A stretch of DNA of 48,738 nt from Caldisericota bacterium (GTDB lineage Bacteria > Caldisericota > Caldisericia > Caldisericales > Caldisericaceae), in assembly GCA_003650285.1 (NCBI GenBank), contig QMOQ01000002.1:1-48738 (forward strand), given 5' to 3'. Positions 9,096-21,650 of the stretch are shown here, piece after piece. Under the pieces are notes generated by a model. It saw nothing but the letters and a program-made list of their open reading frames with translations. It was not told the origin of the DNA and searched no databases. Numbering within the stretch: the stretch's first letter is position 1; every line of letters begins with the position of its first letter. The position numbers and the translations under genes were made by a program.

Positions 9096-11544
9096 TAACT
9101 ATTTCTCTTTCTTTGCGAAGCTTGGTAGTTTTTGACTCTTCGTCGTAATCTACAATGATTGTATTCCCACTACGAAACTCTTCTTTTAGAAGAGCCATAG
9201 CAATTGGGTCTTCCACTTCTTTTTCGATAAGCCGTTGCAATGGTCTTGCCCCGTACTCTGCACTGTAACCATTCTTTACTAAGTGTGCTTTAATCTTACG
9301 AGTAAGTTTTATGCTTATTTTTTCATCTGATATATTCTTTTCTATTCTCTTCATCATAATATCCACTATCTGCATAATTTCTTCTGGTGTTAATGGATAA
9401 AAAACAATAATATTGTCTATTCTATTAAGAAATTCCGGCTTAAAAATCTTCTTAAGAGAAGTTAAAAGTTTCTTTTTATTATCTTCAAAAGTCTTTTCGG
9501 CGCCTCCTACAGAAAAACCCAACGCGTTAGATTTAAATATATCCGTGCCATAATTAGATGTAAGTATAATTGCCGTATTTTTAAAATTGACTGTGTGTCC
9601 CTGAGCATCTGTCAAACGCCCTTCATCCATAATCTGAAGAAGAATGTTAAATATATCAGGGTGAGCCTTTTCAATTTCATCAAAAAGTACCACGGAATAA
9701 GGTTTTCTTCTTACAGCCTCCGTAAGCGTCCCCCCCTCTTCATATCCCACATAGCCTGGAGGAGAGCCAATCAAACGCGACACTGTAAATTTCTCCATAT
9801 ATTCAGACATATCAAACCTTATTAGAGCAGTATCATTTCCAAAAAGAAATTCTGCAAGTGCTTTTGCAAGTTCTGTTTTTCCGACACCAGTAGGCCCTAA
9901 AAAAAGGAAAGAACCCATAGGTTTTCTCGGATTTTTTAGACCAGCTCTTACTCTTCTTATAGAGTTAGAAACAGATTTTACTGCAATATCTTGACCAACG
10001 ATTCTTTTGTGAAGTTCTGTTTCCATATTTATAAGTCTACCTTTTTCATCCGATACAAGTTTCTCAACGGGAATACCAGTCCATAATGATACTACCCTCC
10101 TTATGTTGTTATCTGTCACTTTTGGTATATCACCAGACAATGCAACAGAAGGTGGCATAATCTTTTTCGCTTTTTCCATTGTCTTTTTTTCCTCTTCTTT
10201 GAGTTTTTCCATTTTTTTAGAATCCCCGTCTTTTATTGCTTGAAATCTGGCATCTCTTATTAATTTTAACTTCTCTTCTAAATTTTTTGGCTCAGATCTT
10301 TTAGAAAAATTTAATCGTACTCGCGCAGCTGCCTCATCAATAAGATCTATTGCTTTGTCAGGTAAAAACCTATCATTAATATATTTTACAGAAAGTCTAA
10401 CTGCTGACCATATCGCTTCGTGAGTAATCTTGACCCGGTGAAATCCTTCATAGTGTTCACGCAAGCCTTCAAGAATTTTCACACTCTCGCTTACTGTTGG
10501 TTCCTTTACAAATATCGGCTGGAATCTCCTTTCAAGCGCAGTATCTTTTTCTATATATCTCCGATACTCTTTTAAGGTAGTTGCACCTATTACCTGTATT
10601 TCACCTCTCGCTAACGCAGGTTTTAAAATATTAGAGGCATCTATTGCACCTTCAGCGGCTCCTGCTCCAACTATTGTATGAAACTCATCAATAAACAATA
10701 TTATATCCTTCTGGGCTTTATTAAGTTCCTTCAAAATCTTTTTCATTCGCTCCTCAAATTCCCCTCTATACTTTGTGCCGGCAATAATTGATGCGATATC
10801 AAGTGCAACGAGTCGTCTTCCTTTAAGCAAATATGGTACTTTTTCTGAAATAATTCTTTGAGCTAATCCTTCCACTATTGCTGTTTTGCCCACCCCAGGA
10901 TCACCAATAATAGCAGGATTATTCTTTTTCCGCCTCATAAGAATTTCAATTACTCGCTCCATCTCATCTTCTCGCCCTATCACCGTATCCAGCTTCCCTC
11001 TTTTTGCAAGAAGAGTAAGATCTCTGCTGTATTGATCAAGAATAGGTGTTTTTATTTGATTAGGGGTATAAGCTACTGTTTTATCATAGGATATTTTCTT
11101 CTCGCCCAACAGCGAATATATTGTTTCTTCAAGCTGCGCAAAATCAATTCCAATATCCTGTAAAATTTTAACAGCAACTCCTCCACCTTCGTGAATAATT
11201 GCAAGCAAAATATGCTCTGTATTAATATATGAATCTCCCAGATTAGCTACTTCTTTTTCGGAAATTTCCAGAACTCTTTTTGTTCTAGGAGTAAGTATTA
11301 CATCTTCTTTTTCAAAAACATCACTCTTTCTATCCTCTCTTATGAGTGATTCAACCCTTTCTATTATCTCGTGTGGATCTGCACCAATGCTAATAAGAGC
11401 ACGGTAGGCAACACCTTCTTCGATCTTAATAAGACCAAGTAATATATGTTCGGTGCCTAAATAATCATTATTTAGAAAGTTTGCTTCTTCCTGAGCAAGC
11501 CAGATTACTTTCTGGGCCATCTCAGTCAAATTATTCCAGTTCAT
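9085..11544 (-). CDS. clpC: ATP-dependent Clp protease ATP-binding subunit, ClpC type
   Basis: N-terminal Clp repeats ([12 protein letters not shown]), two AAA+ modules ([31 protein letters not shown]), UVR-like middle region. Confidence 0.95.
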   Translation of the reverse strand: MNWNNLTEMAQKVIWLAQEEANFLNNDYLGTEHILLGLIKIEEGVAYRALISIGADPHEIIERVESLIREDRKSDVFEKEDVILTPRTKRVLEISEKEVANLGDSYINTEHILLAIIHEGGGVAVKILQDIGIDFAQLEETIYSLLGEKKISYDKTVAYTPNQIKTPILDQYSRDLTLLAKRGKLDTVIGREDEMERVIEILMRRKKNNPAIIGDPGVGKTAIVEGLAQRIISEKVPYLLKGRRLVALDIASIIAGTKYRGEFEERMKKILKELNKAQKDIILFIDEFHTIVGAGAAEGAIDASNILKPALARGEIQVIGATTLKEYRRYIEKDTALERRFQPIFVKEPTVSESVKILEGLREHYEGFHRVKITHEAIWSAVRLSVKYINDRFLPDKAIDLIDEAAARVRLNFSKRSEPKNLEEKLKLIRDARFQAIKDGDSKKMEKLKEEEKKTMEKAKKIMPPSVALSGDIPKVTDNNIRRVVSLWTGIPVEKLVSDEKGRLINMETELHKRIVGQDIAVKSVSNSIRRVRAGLKNPRKPMGSFLFLGPTGVGKTELAKALAEFLFGNDTALIRFDMSEYMEKFTVSRLIGSPPGYVGYEEGGTLTEAVRRKPYSVVLFDEIEKAHPDIFNILLQIMDEGRLTDAQGHTVNFKNTAIILTSNYGTDIFKSNALGFSVGGAEKTFEDNKKKLLTSLKKIFKPEFLNRIDNIIVFYPLTPEEIMQIVDIMMKRIEKNISDEKISIKLTRKIKAHLVKNGYSAEYGARPLQRLIEKEVEDPIAMALLKEEFRSGNTIIVDYDEESKTTKLRKEREIVSAK

Positions 11545-11626
11545 TTTTTCATCTCCTCTTATATTTTACTCATTTTAGGTGAAATCGTCAAATGTTATAA
11601 AAAAGTAAGAATAATGCTAATAAAAT

Positions 11627-11654
11627 TTTACTTTTTTCTAATTTCTGTTAAAAT
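11627..11654 (+). promoter_or_regulatory. candidate sigma70-type promoter for gyrB (TTTACT-16-TAAAAT)
   Basis: Hexamers at 11627-11632 and 11649-11654 in the divergent clpC/gyrB intergenic region; weak -35. Confidence 0.4.
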
Positions 11655-11684
11655 AGAACGGCTATAAATTAGGAGGTTAAATAA

Positions 11685-13586
11685 ATGCAAAACGAAGATT
11701 ATACAGCTAAAAATATCAGGGTTTTAGAGGGGCTTGAACATGTACGAAAACGCCCATCAATGTATATAGGTTCTACCAATGAAAGAGGGCTCCATCATCT
11801 CGTATTTGAAGTAGTAGATAATAGTATTGACGAAGCAATGGCTGGACACTGCTCAGAAATTAATGTCATTCTTCACAGAGATAGCACCGTTACGGTAATC
11901 GATAATGGTAGGGGTATACCTGTAGATATACACCCGACCTTAGGAGTTTCCGGTGTTGAAGTGGCTCTGACAAAACTAAATGCAGGCGGAAAATTTGATA
12001 ATAAAGCATATCATGTTTCTGGTGGATTGCATGGAGTAGGTGTTTCGGTAGTAAATGCGCTATCTGAAAAACTTTATGTAAAAGTAGTGAGAGATAAGGT
12101 GACATACGAACAAGAATTTGTAAGAGGTAAAGCACAATATCCACTAAGAAAAAAAGAATCAACCACTACTGAAAAAAATGGCACGGAAATTACATTCAAA
12201 CCAGATTCATTGATCTTTGAGATACTAAAATTTGAACCTTCCATCATAAAGCCAAAACTCAAAGAATTGGCATACCTAAACAGTAGATTAAAAATTACAT
12301 TTACTGATGAGGAAGCAGAGAACAAAGAAGTTTATTTTTCGGTAAACGGCATTAAAGATTTTATAAAAGAAATTCACAGCGAGCAACAAGTACTCCCAAG
12401 CGAAGTCATATACATGAAAAAAGAGGAAGAAAATTTCTTTTTAGAGGTTGCATTGCAATACAACAGTGGCTTTGGAACAGATATAAGGTCCTATGCAAAC
12501 AATATTTGCACAATTGATGGAGGTACCCACGAGACAGGTTTTAGAATGGCTCTAACGAAATTGTTAAATGATCAAGCTAAGCAGATGAACCTCTTAAAAA
12601 ATGGGATGCCTTTGTCGGGGGAAGATGTAAGAGAAGGACTTACGGCAATAATTAATTTAAGAATCATGAACCCACAATTCGAGGGACAAACAAAAACAAG
12701 ACTCGGCAACTCAGAAGTAAAAAATCTTGTGTCTGAAACTGTAAAAGAAAAATTTACTATATACTTTGATCATCATGTTGAAGATTTAAAACAAATTATA
12801 AAAAAATCTATTATCGCTCATAATGCACGAGCTGCAGCCAAAAAAGCAAGAGAGTTAGTAAGAAGGAAGAATAGCCTTGATTTCACGGGAAGACTCCCAG
12901 GTAAACTAGCCGATTGTTCTACAAATGATCCAGAAAAAGCAGAAATATACATCGTTGAAGGAGAATCTGCAGGTGGAAGCGCAAAGCAAGGAAGAGACAG
13001 AGGATTCCAGGCTATACTCCCACTCAGAGGAAAAATACTAAACGTAGAAAGAGCAACTCTAAACAATGCACTTGCCAATCAGGAAATCAAAAATCTTATA
13101 ACATCCCTTGGCTGTGGTATATTGGAAGAGTTTACAGCAGAAAAACTTAGGTACCACAAAGTAGTCATTATGACAGACGCAGATATAGATGGCGCTCATA
13201 TAAGGACATTATTGCTTACATTCTTTTTCAGATATATGCGGCCACTTATCGAAGACGGGTATCTATATATTGCTCAACCGCCATTGTATAAAATAAAATC
13301 AAACAAAAAAATCTACTATGCATTTTCTGATGAAGAATTAAAAAGAACGTTATCACAAATACAAGAAAAAACAGAAATTCAACGTTACAAAGGACTTGGA
13401 GAAATGGATGCAACACAATTATGGGAAACCACAATGGATCCATCAAGAAGAGTTATATTAAGAGTAACAATAGGAGAAGCAGAAAGAGCAAATATTCTCT
13501 TTGATATTCTCATGGGCAAAAATGTAGAACCGAGAAAGAAGTTTATAGAAGATCATGCAAAAGAAGTAGCAAATTTAGACATTTAG
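11685..13586 (+). CDS. gyrB: DNA gyrase subunit B
   Basis: LEGLEHVRKRPSMYIGSTNERGLHHLVFEVVDNSIDEA; EGESAGGSAKQGRDR; QRYKGLGEMDATQLWETTMDP. Confidence 0.97.
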   Translation: MQNEDYTAKNIRVLEGLEHVRKRPSMYIGSTNERGLHHLVFEVVDNSIDEAMAGHCSEINVILHRDSTVTVIDNGRGIPVDIHPTLGVSGVEVALTKLNAGGKFDNKAYHVSGGLHGVGVSVVNALSEKLYVKVVRDKVTYEQEFVRGKAQYPLRKKESTTTEKNGTEITFKPDSLIFEILKFEPSIIKPKLKELAYLNSRLKITFTDEEAENKEVYFSVNGIKDFIKEIHSEQQVLPSEVIYMKKEEENFFLEVALQYNSGFGTDIRSYANNICTIDGGTHETGFRMALTKLLNDQAKQMNLLKNGMPLSGEDVREGLTAIINLRIMNPQFEGQTKTRLGNSEVKNLVSETVKEKFTIYFDHHVEDLKQIIKKSIIAHNARAAAKKARELVRRKNSLDFTGRLPGKLADCSTNDPEKAEIYIVEGESAGGSAKQGRDRGFQAILPLRGKILNVERATLNNALANQEIKNLITSLGCGILEEFTAEKLRYHKVVIMTDADIDGAHIRTLLLTFFFRYMRPLIEDGYLYIAQPPLYKIKSNKKIYYAFSDEELKRTLSQIQEKTEIQRYKGLGEMDATQLWETTMDPSRRVILRVTIGEAERANILFDILMGKNVEPRKKFIEDHAKEVANLDI

Positions 13587-13595
13587 GGGTGAGAT

Positions 13596-16049
13596 ATGGC
13601 AGATCTGTTTGGTGAAAAAGTTATAAACATTCCCGTAGAAGAGGAGATTACAAAATCTTATATTGATTATTCAATGAGCGTAATTATAGGAAGAGCACTA
13701 CCAGATATTCGAGACGGCTTAAAACCAGTTCATAGAAGAATTTTATATGCAATGGAAGAAATGTCGTGCATCCCAAGTAAACCACATAAGAAAAGCGCTA
13801 GAATTGTAGGAGAGGTTTTAGGAAAATTCCATCCACACGGAGATGTTGCAGTATATGACGCATTAGTCAGAATGGCACAACCATTTTCCTTGAAACATCC
13901 ATTAATAAATGGTCATGGAAATTTCGGCTCTATTGACGGAGATTCCCCTGCTGCAATGCGTTATACCGAAGTACGCCTTGATAAAATTGCATTAGAAATG
14001 TTAGAAGACCTGAATGAAAATACTGTAGATTTCATTCCAAATTTTGATGCCACATTGCAAGAGCCCGTCGTACTCCCAACAAAAATACCAAACCTCTTAA
14101 TTAACGGATCTTCGGGTATTGCAGTGGGAATGGCAACAAATATCCCGCCTCACAACCTTTTAGAAATTTCGGACGCATTAATTCATATTATAGATAAGGA
14201 AATTTTAAAGGGCGATGAAGTTAAACCAGAAGAACTTTATGATATTATAAAGGGTCCCGATTTCCCAACATCAGGAATAATTGTCGGAAGGGAAGGGATA
14301 AAAAGTTACTTCGATACAGGAAGAGGCAGCATCACAATAAGAGGAAAAGCACACATAGAGGAAAAACAAAAAGGCAAAAGATATTTTGTCATCACTGAAC
14401 TTCCTTTTGCTGTGAACAAAGCAGAACTCGTAGAAAAAATTGCCAAACTCGCAAAGATGAAGAGACTCGAAGGAATTGAGGATTTACGAGATGAATCGGA
14501 CAGAGATGGTATCCGTATAGTAATAAAACTTAGCAGAGAAACCAATATCAACGTATTCGAAAATAGGCTTCGCCTTCATACGCTTTTTGAAAAACATTAT
14601 GGAATAATGCTCATTGGAATACTTAATAATGTGCCAAAAGTATTTACAATGAAAGAACTCTTAATGGAATTTCTCATTTTCAGGAAAGATGTTCTTGTAA
14701 GAAAAACAACTTTCGAGCTTAATAGAGAAAAAGAGCGTCTGGAGATTTTAGAAGGCTTAGGGAAGGCAATACAACAAATTGATGATGTCATAAAAATAAT
14801 ACGTGCCTCAAAAAATGCACAAGAGGCAGCAACAGGACTGGTAAATTTGCTGTCTGCTTCAGATAGACAGATAAAAGCTATTCTCGAAATGAAGCTCTCA
14901 CGTCTTACTAATATGGAGATAGATAAACTTAACAATGACATTGATACCACCACGAAAAAAATTGGTTCCTTGACAGAAACACTGGAAAAGAAAGAGAAAC
15001 AATGGTTAATAATAAAAGAAGACCTTTCAAGAATAAAAGCGAGATACGGAACTAATAGAAAAACAGATATTACTGCATCTGAAGAAGAAATAAATATCGA
15101 AGATACAATAGAAAACAAAAAAATTATCATATCCGCAACACGCGACGGTTATATAAAACGTTTACGTGAAACTACATTTAAATTACAACACAGAGGAGGT
15201 AAAGGCGTACTAGGCCAAGCTTCTGGTGAAGAAGACTATCCCAGTGATATATATACCACATTTACAAAAAGCACAATGTTGTTCTTTACAAACACGGGGA
15301 AAGTGTATAGCATAAAAGCATACAAAATACCAGAAAGCAGAAGAGAATCAAAGGGGACACCCATACGTAGACTTCTTCGAATAAAAAATGATGAAAGGAT
15401 ATCAGCTACCTTCTCTCTTGACGACGAATCGAATTATGAAAATTTCATCATGGTAACAAGAAAAGGCAAAGTAAAAAAAGTTAAGATATCTGAATTTACA
15501 ACTGTCTATATCAATGGCAAACGTGCAATTGGGCTTAATAAGGGAGATGAATTACTGACATTGCGTCCTGTGAAAAAAAATGATGAAGTAATTATAATTT
15601 CTAGAAAAGGCTATGGTGTGCGCTTTGATGCAAATGAAATTAGATCAATGGGAAGAATTGCAAAAGGCGTAATAGGGATAAGATTCCGCGGAGGGGACGA
15701 GGTCGAAGGAATGGAGGTTATACAGGAAGGAACGGAAGTATTCATTATAACCACAAATGGCTACGGAAAACGATTAATTGGAAAAAAGGTTAGGAAAGTT
15801 AGACATGGCGGCCTCGGCGTTAAGTGCATTAAATTAGATGAAAAAACAGGAGAAGTTCAGGCAATCCAAAATGTAACTAAAGATGATGAAATATTTGTTG
15901 TTACAAAAAACGGGAATGTAATAAAAATAAAGGCCTCTACCGTATCTATATTAAGTCGCTATGCAAGAGGAGTAAGGATCTTGAGATTCAAAGCCAAAAA
16001 TGATGAAGTCGCATCGATAGCTGTAAGCAAAAAGAATGAAAATATCTAA
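13596..16049 (+). CDS. gyrA: DNA gyrase subunit A
   Basis: [40 protein letters not shown]; beta-pinwheel C-terminal domain with a GyrA-box-like HRGGKGVLG. Confidence 0.97.
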   Translation: MADLFGEKVINIPVEEEITKSYIDYSMSVIIGRALPDIRDGLKPVHRRILYAMEEMSCIPSKPHKKSARIVGEVLGKFHPHGDVAVYDALVRMAQPFSLKHPLINGHGNFGSIDGDSPAAMRYTEVRLDKIALEMLEDLNENTVDFIPNFDATLQEPVVLPTKIPNLLINGSSGIAVGMATNIPPHNLLEISDALIHIIDKEILKGDEVKPEELYDIIKGPDFPTSGIIVGREGIKSYFDTGRGSITIRGKAHIEEKQKGKRYFVITELPFAVNKAELVEKIAKLAKMKRLEGIEDLRDESDRDGIRIVIKLSRETNINVFENRLRLHTLFEKHYGIMLIGILNNVPKVFTMKELLMEFLIFRKDVLVRKTTFELNREKERLEILEGLGKAIQQIDDVIKIIRASKNAQEAATGLVNLLSASDRQIKAILEMKLSRLTNMEIDKLNNDIDTTTKKIGSLTETLEKKEKQWLIIKEDLSRIKARYGTNRKTDITASEEEINIEDTIENKKIIISATRDGYIKRLRETTFKLQHRGGKGVLGQASGEEDYPSDIYTTFTKSTMLFFTNTGKVYSIKAYKIPESRRESKGTPIRRLLRIKNDERISATFSLDDESNYENFIMVTRKGKVKKVKISEFTTVYINGKRAIGLNKGDELLTLRPVKKNDEVIIISRKGYGVRFDANEIRSMGRIAKGVIGIRFRGGDEVEGMEVIQEGTEVFIITTNGYGKRLIGKKVRKVRHGGLGVKCIKLDEKTGEVQAIQNVTKDDEIFVVTKNGNVIKIKASTVSILSRYARGVRILRFKAKNDEVASIAVSKKNENI

Positions 16050-17100
16050 GCAAGACTATACCCCTGCTGTTAAAACAGGGGTTCTAATTGGAGCAATTTT
16101 GATAGGTTTGGTTATCCTGCTATATGCTATATTCAAAATAAGAAGGGTGTTCCCTACTATTTTTTATGGTATATTTATCGGATATTTGCTTCTCCCGATT
16201 ACTAATTTCTTCTCGAAAAAAATCCCCAGATTTTTTGCTTCACTCCTTACAATAACCTTATTTCTCTCAGCACTCATTCTTATGGGATACATACTCATTC
16301 CAAAAATAATCAAAGAAGCCAGCGAAGTTACTGTAAATCTGCCAAATATAGTTAATTCGATTTCAGCCTTTTTAGAAAACTTAATAAATAAACTTCCACT
16401 AAATATGCGCGGAAACCTATTAAAATCACTCCTGGACAATGCTGATAGCATATTCAAAACAAATATAGGGCTATTAGAAACAACATTTTTCACAACACTA
16501 ATGCAAAAAATAAGACTCATACCATCTTTCTTTATCTCTATTGTTCTCGCATTCTTTTTTATGAAAGATTCTGCAATGTTATATAATGTATCCTCAAAAC
16601 TCTTCAAAGACAACAAGAATAAATCATGGATAAAGTTTTTAAAAGAAAACAATGAAGAAATCAGAACTTATTACGGTACACTATTAATAATAGCAATATG
16701 CACAGGAATAATGATAGGAACAATGAGCTATTTCGTTGGACTAAAGTATTTTTTGCTCATTGGATTTATGGACTCATTTCTCGAATTGCTTCCATACGTG
16801 GGGCCTACCATAGTTTATATCATAGGTGCAACGTTTGCAGCACTTACTTCACTTAAAACTTTTTTGTTATTTTCAGCTTTTTTTATTGCCATAGAAATCA
16901 TACAATCACAAATCGTTATTCCACATTTCGCAGGAAAAAGAATAAAAATGCCTCCAGTTGCAATTATTTTGCTAATTATCTTAGGAGGCTCACTAGCTGG
17001 AGTGCTTGGCATTATTATTGCAGTACCTTCATTTATAGTCATTAGAAACATAATAAAAATTCTCCGCCCGACATTTTATCAAACAATTAAAACTACTTGA
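16036..17100 (+). CDS. AI-2E family (PerM/YdiK-like) membrane transporter
   Basis: Multi-[20 protein letters not shown] and [39 protein letters not shown] are typical of the AI-2E_transport family; overlaps gyrA end. Confidence 0.85.
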   Translation: MKISKQDYTPAVKTGVLIGAILIGLVILLYAIFKIRRVFPTIFYGIFIGYLLLPITNFFSKKIPRFFASLLTITLFLSALILMGYILIPKIIKEASEVTVNLPNIVNSISAFLENLINKLPLNMRGNLLKSLLDNADSIFKTNIGLLETTFFTTLMQKIRLIPSFFISIVLAFFFMKDSAMLYNVSSKLFKDNKNKSWIKFLKENNEEIRTYYGTLLIIAICTGIMIGTMSYFVGLKYFLLIGFMDSFLELLPYVGPTIVYIIGATFAALTSLKTFLLFSAFFIAIEIIQSQIVIPHFAGKRIKMPPVAIILLIILGGSLAGVLGIIIAVPSFIVIRNIIKILRPTFYQTIKTT

Positions 17101-17124
17101 CAGAAAACCTTAAATCAGTACAAT
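17097..17124 (+). promoter_or_regulatory. candidate promoter (TTGACA-16-TACAAT) for rplU
   Basis: Consensus -35 at 17097-17102 and -10 at 17119-17124. Confidence 0.6.
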
Positions 17125-17146
17125 AAGAAGTTGCAATATCACATAT

Positions 17147-17171
17147 AAAAGGCTAAAAACCGGTGCCTTTT
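17147..17171 (+). promoter_or_regulatory. rplU 5' UTR hairpin (candidate ribosomal-protein leader)
   Basis: AAAAGGC-taaaaaccggt-GCCTTTT inverted repeat between the promoter and the L21 RBS. Confidence 0.45.
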
Positions 17172-17193
17172 ATAGTGAAAGGAGGCTAAATAG

Positions 17194-17523
17194 ATGGAAG
17201 CAATTATAAAAACTGGTGGCCATCAGTACAGAATTAAATCTGGTGACGTTATTAAAGTCCAGAAATTAACTGGTAAAATAGGCGACAAAGTACATTTTAA
17301 AAATGTACTCATGCTGAAAGACGGAAAAACTGTTAAATTAGGCACGCCAGAAATAGAAAATGTATCAGTAGAAGGAATTATCACTGAGCAGGGGAAAAGT
17401 AAAAAAATCATTGTATTTTTTTATCGAAACAAAACAAGAAACAGGAAAAAAAATGGTCATAGACAACCTTATACAATGGTAAAAATAAATAAAATCCTAA
17501 ACGAGGTGAATAAAAATGGCTAG
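17194..17523 (+). CDS. rplU: 50S ribosomal protein L21
   Basis: [25 protein letters not shown]...; directly upstream of L27. Confidence 0.95.
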   Translation: MEAIIKTGGHQYRIKSGDVIKVQKLTGKIGDKVHFKNVLMLKDGKTVKLGTPEIENVSVEGIITEQGKSKKIIVFFYRNKTRNRKKNGHRQPYTMVKINKILNEVNKNG

Positions 17524-17764
17524 AAAAAAATCTAGAACAAATGGAAGAGATAGTAACCCTAAATACCCCGGCGTAAAACTTTACGGTGGTCAGAAAGCAA
17601 AAGCTGGAAATATTATTGTTAGACAAATAGGCGAAAAAATAAAACCAGGGAAAAATGTTGGAGAAGGTAATGATTATACACTTTTCGCATTAAAACAAGG
17701 TGTAGTAAAATTCGAAAAGAAAAAAACAAAGACAATAGTTCATATTCTGACTGAGGAGATTTAG
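17516..17764 (+). CDS. rpmA: 50S ribosomal protein L27
   Basis: [33 protein letters not shown]...[16 protein letters not shown]. Confidence 0.96.
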   Translation: MARKKSRTNGRDSNPKYPGVKLYGGQKAKAGNIIVRQIGEKIKPGKNVGEGNDYTLFALKQGVVKFEKKKTKTIVHILTEEI

Positions 17765-19635
<1,871 letters not shown>

Positions 19636-19652
<17 letters not shown>

Positions 19653-20211
19653 ATTAAGGAAAGAAGTTAAAAAAAGACTTTCACTTAATCGATTTGAACA
19701 TTCTGAAAGAGTTGCAAATATGAGCGAAAAACTCAGTAAAATTTGGAATGGAGACACCGCAAAACTCATTTACGCAGCCTATCTACATGATATAGCACGA
19801 GATATGCCTACAAAAGATCTGGTAAAAATAGTAAAAGAAAATGGTTATCGAATAAGCAAACTTGAGTATGCAAAGCCAGTTCTTTTGCACAGTTTGGCTG
19901 GAACAATTATCGCTGAAACAATTTTTGGCGTTAACGACCAATCAATACTCAATGCAATCCGGTACCATACAACTGGAAGAAAAGGGATTACCGTTAACGA
20001 AGCAATTATTTATGTAGCGGATTTTACAGAATGCGGAAGAAACTTCAAAGAAGCAAACATTGTAAGAAAAATCTCTTTCAAAAATCTAAAAGAGGCAGTT
20101 TTAAAAGAAACAGAGTTTAATGCCTGCTTTTTAATGAATAAAAGAAAACTTATTCACCCTTATTCCATAGAGATGTTTAATGATCTACTAAAAAATGAGA
20201 TTCTTCCGTAA
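19636..20211 (+). CDS. yqeK: HD-domain hydrolase, YqeK family
   Basis: RFEHSERVANMSEKL, YLHDIARDMP, IRYHTTGRKGIT; follows nadD as commonly seen. Confidence 0.9.
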
Positions 20212-20275
20212 ATCTCACTCAATTCGCACTGTTTCGGTTGACTAAAAACGGAATAAAAATATAATATAGATGCAA

Positions 20276-20350
20276 GCGGGAGTAGCTCAGGGGTAGAGCT
20301 CTGGCTTCCCAAGCCAGTTGTCGCGGGTTCAAATCCCGTCTTCCGCTCCA
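20276..20350 (+). tRNA. tRNA-Gly (anticodon CCC)
   Basis: GCGGGAG...CTGGC-TTCCCAA-GCCAG...GGTTCAAATCC...CTTCCGC-TCCA; acceptor stem pairs with one G-T; CCA encoded. Confidence 0.95.
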
Positions 20351-20360
20351 AAGAAGAAAA

Positions 20361-20434
20361 GGCGCCGTCGCCAAGTGGTAAGGCAAGGGTCTGCAAAACC
20401 CTTATCGTCGGTTCGACTCCGATCGGTGCCTCCA
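20361..20434 (+). tRNA. tRNA-Cys (anticodon GCA)
   Basis: GGCGCCG...AGGGT-CTGCAAA-ACCCT...GGTTCGACTCC...CGGTGCC-TCCA. Confidence 0.95.
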
Positions 20435-20442
20435 AAATTTGT

Positions 20443-20529
20443 GCCGGGGTGGCGGAACTGGCAGACGCACGGGACTTAAAATCCCGCGATGGCAACATCG
20501 TACCGGTTCAATTCCGGTCCCCGGCACCA
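20443..20529 (+). tRNA. tRNA-Leu (anticodon TAA)
   Basis: GCCGGGG...CGGGA-CTTAAAA-TCCCG, long variable arm, GGTTCAATTCC, CCCCGGC-ACCA. Confidence 0.95.
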
Positions 20530-20620
20530 GTCCAGTTCCGATGTTACTTTTAGTTTAGAATAATCAGTTTCTAATAAAAAAATTAATTAAAAATTACCAT
20601 CAAGCATTATAATTCTCCGT

Positions 20621-20921
20621 CTATCCAACGATATCTTTGAATTGAATAACTTTCTCTTTACCCGTTGCAATCATTCCTGGAAAATAACCAAAAAGTTGAT
20701 GACCTCGGATTTAAGAATTAAAAGATCAGTTTTTGCAATACGTTCATAAAAAGGAAAAATTAAATATTAACCTAGTGAAATAATTGTATTTTAATGACTC
20801 ACGGTTTGATAAATTCATTCAGGTCATATGAAAATACAACATCTTCGCCGAGCTTTATAAGCTCAGTTTTCTTATAAAATTCTATTTGTATTCCTTCCTT
20901 TTGTTCCATACCGTTAATCAT
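20621..20921 (-). pseudogene. apparent decayed small gene
   Basis: Strong SD (AAAGGAGG) before ATG at 20919-20921: MINGMEQKEGIQIEFYKKTELIKLGEDVVFSYDLNEFIKP* (stop 20799-20801). Protein-like segments follow in shifted frames (PFYERIAKTDLLILKSE; IRGHQLFGYFPGMIATGKEKVIQFKDIVG*). Confidence 0.4.
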
Positions 20922-21082
20922 CCTCCTTTCACTGAAATCTTAATTAGTGTTAATTTTAAGAATAATTATGTTTTGTGATCGCCATATTTCTACATTTTTG
21001 TATCAAAAACAGCGTGTTGCCTCATTTAATTTTCTGTATATTATTATATAATGTAAAGAAACGATGATAAGGAGATACTAAA

Positions 21083-21562
21083 ATGAAAAAAACTTTAATA
21101 GTATTTTATTCAAGAACAGGAAACACTAAAAAAATAGCGCAAGAAGTGGCAAAACTTGTCCCGGGAGACATAGAAGAAATAATTGACGAAAAAAACAGGA
21201 ATGGATTGTTAGGGTGGTTAATTTCAGGAATGGATGCCTTTCTGAAAAAATACACATCTATAAAACAACCCGAAAAGAACCCTTCACAATACGATATTGT
21301 AATCATTGGTACACCTATATGGGCAACCAATATATCTACGCCAATCAGGACTTATATGCATAATTATAAAGATGGCTTCAAAAATACTGCTTTTTTCTGC
21401 ACTTCTGCCGGAGATCGTCCTAAAGATACACTAAAAATATTTAAAGATATGGAAAAACTTTGCAGTAAAAATCCCGTTGCCCTGGTAAGTTTTAGCCAAA
21501 AAGACGTCAAAGCAAATTCTTTTGAAAAAATAAAAGAATTTGCTAAAAAATTGAATCGTTAA
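21083..21562 (+). CDS. flavodoxin-like protein
   Basis: TLIVFYSRTGNTKKIAQEVA (FMN phosphate loop), YDIVIIGTPIWA. Confidence 0.88.
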   Translation: MKKTLIVFYSRTGNTKKIAQEVAKLVPGDIEEIIDEKNRNGLLGWLISGMDAFLKKYTSIKQPEKNPSQYDIVIIGTPIWATNISTPIRTYMHNYKDGFKNTAFFCTSAGDRPKDTLKIFKDMEKLCSKNPVALVSFSQKDVKANSFEKIKEFAKKLNR

Positions 21563-21591
21563 TATCTACATATATAAAACCCCTTTACTAG

Positions 21592-21619
21592 TTGACAAAA
21601 AATGTTTTTCGCATAAACT
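21592..21619 (+). promoter_or_regulatory. candidate promoter (TTGACA-16-TAAACT) for pckA
   Basis: Perfect -35 at 21592-21597, -10-like hexamer at 21614-21619, upstream of the pckA RBS. Confidence 0.6.
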
Positions 21620-21650
21620 CCTTAAGAGCAAACAATGAAAGGAGAATAAA

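Noticed and set aside
14597-15130. 177-aa minus-strand ORF inside gyrA
   Set aside because: Ser/Phe/Ile-rich antisense shadow of gyrA with no recognisable motif.
20160-20498. 112-aa minus-strand ORF with 'GLGSQSSTPELLPLAS/KTGFEPATTGL'-like text
   Set aside because: It is the well-known spurious translation of the tRNA genes on the opposite strand.
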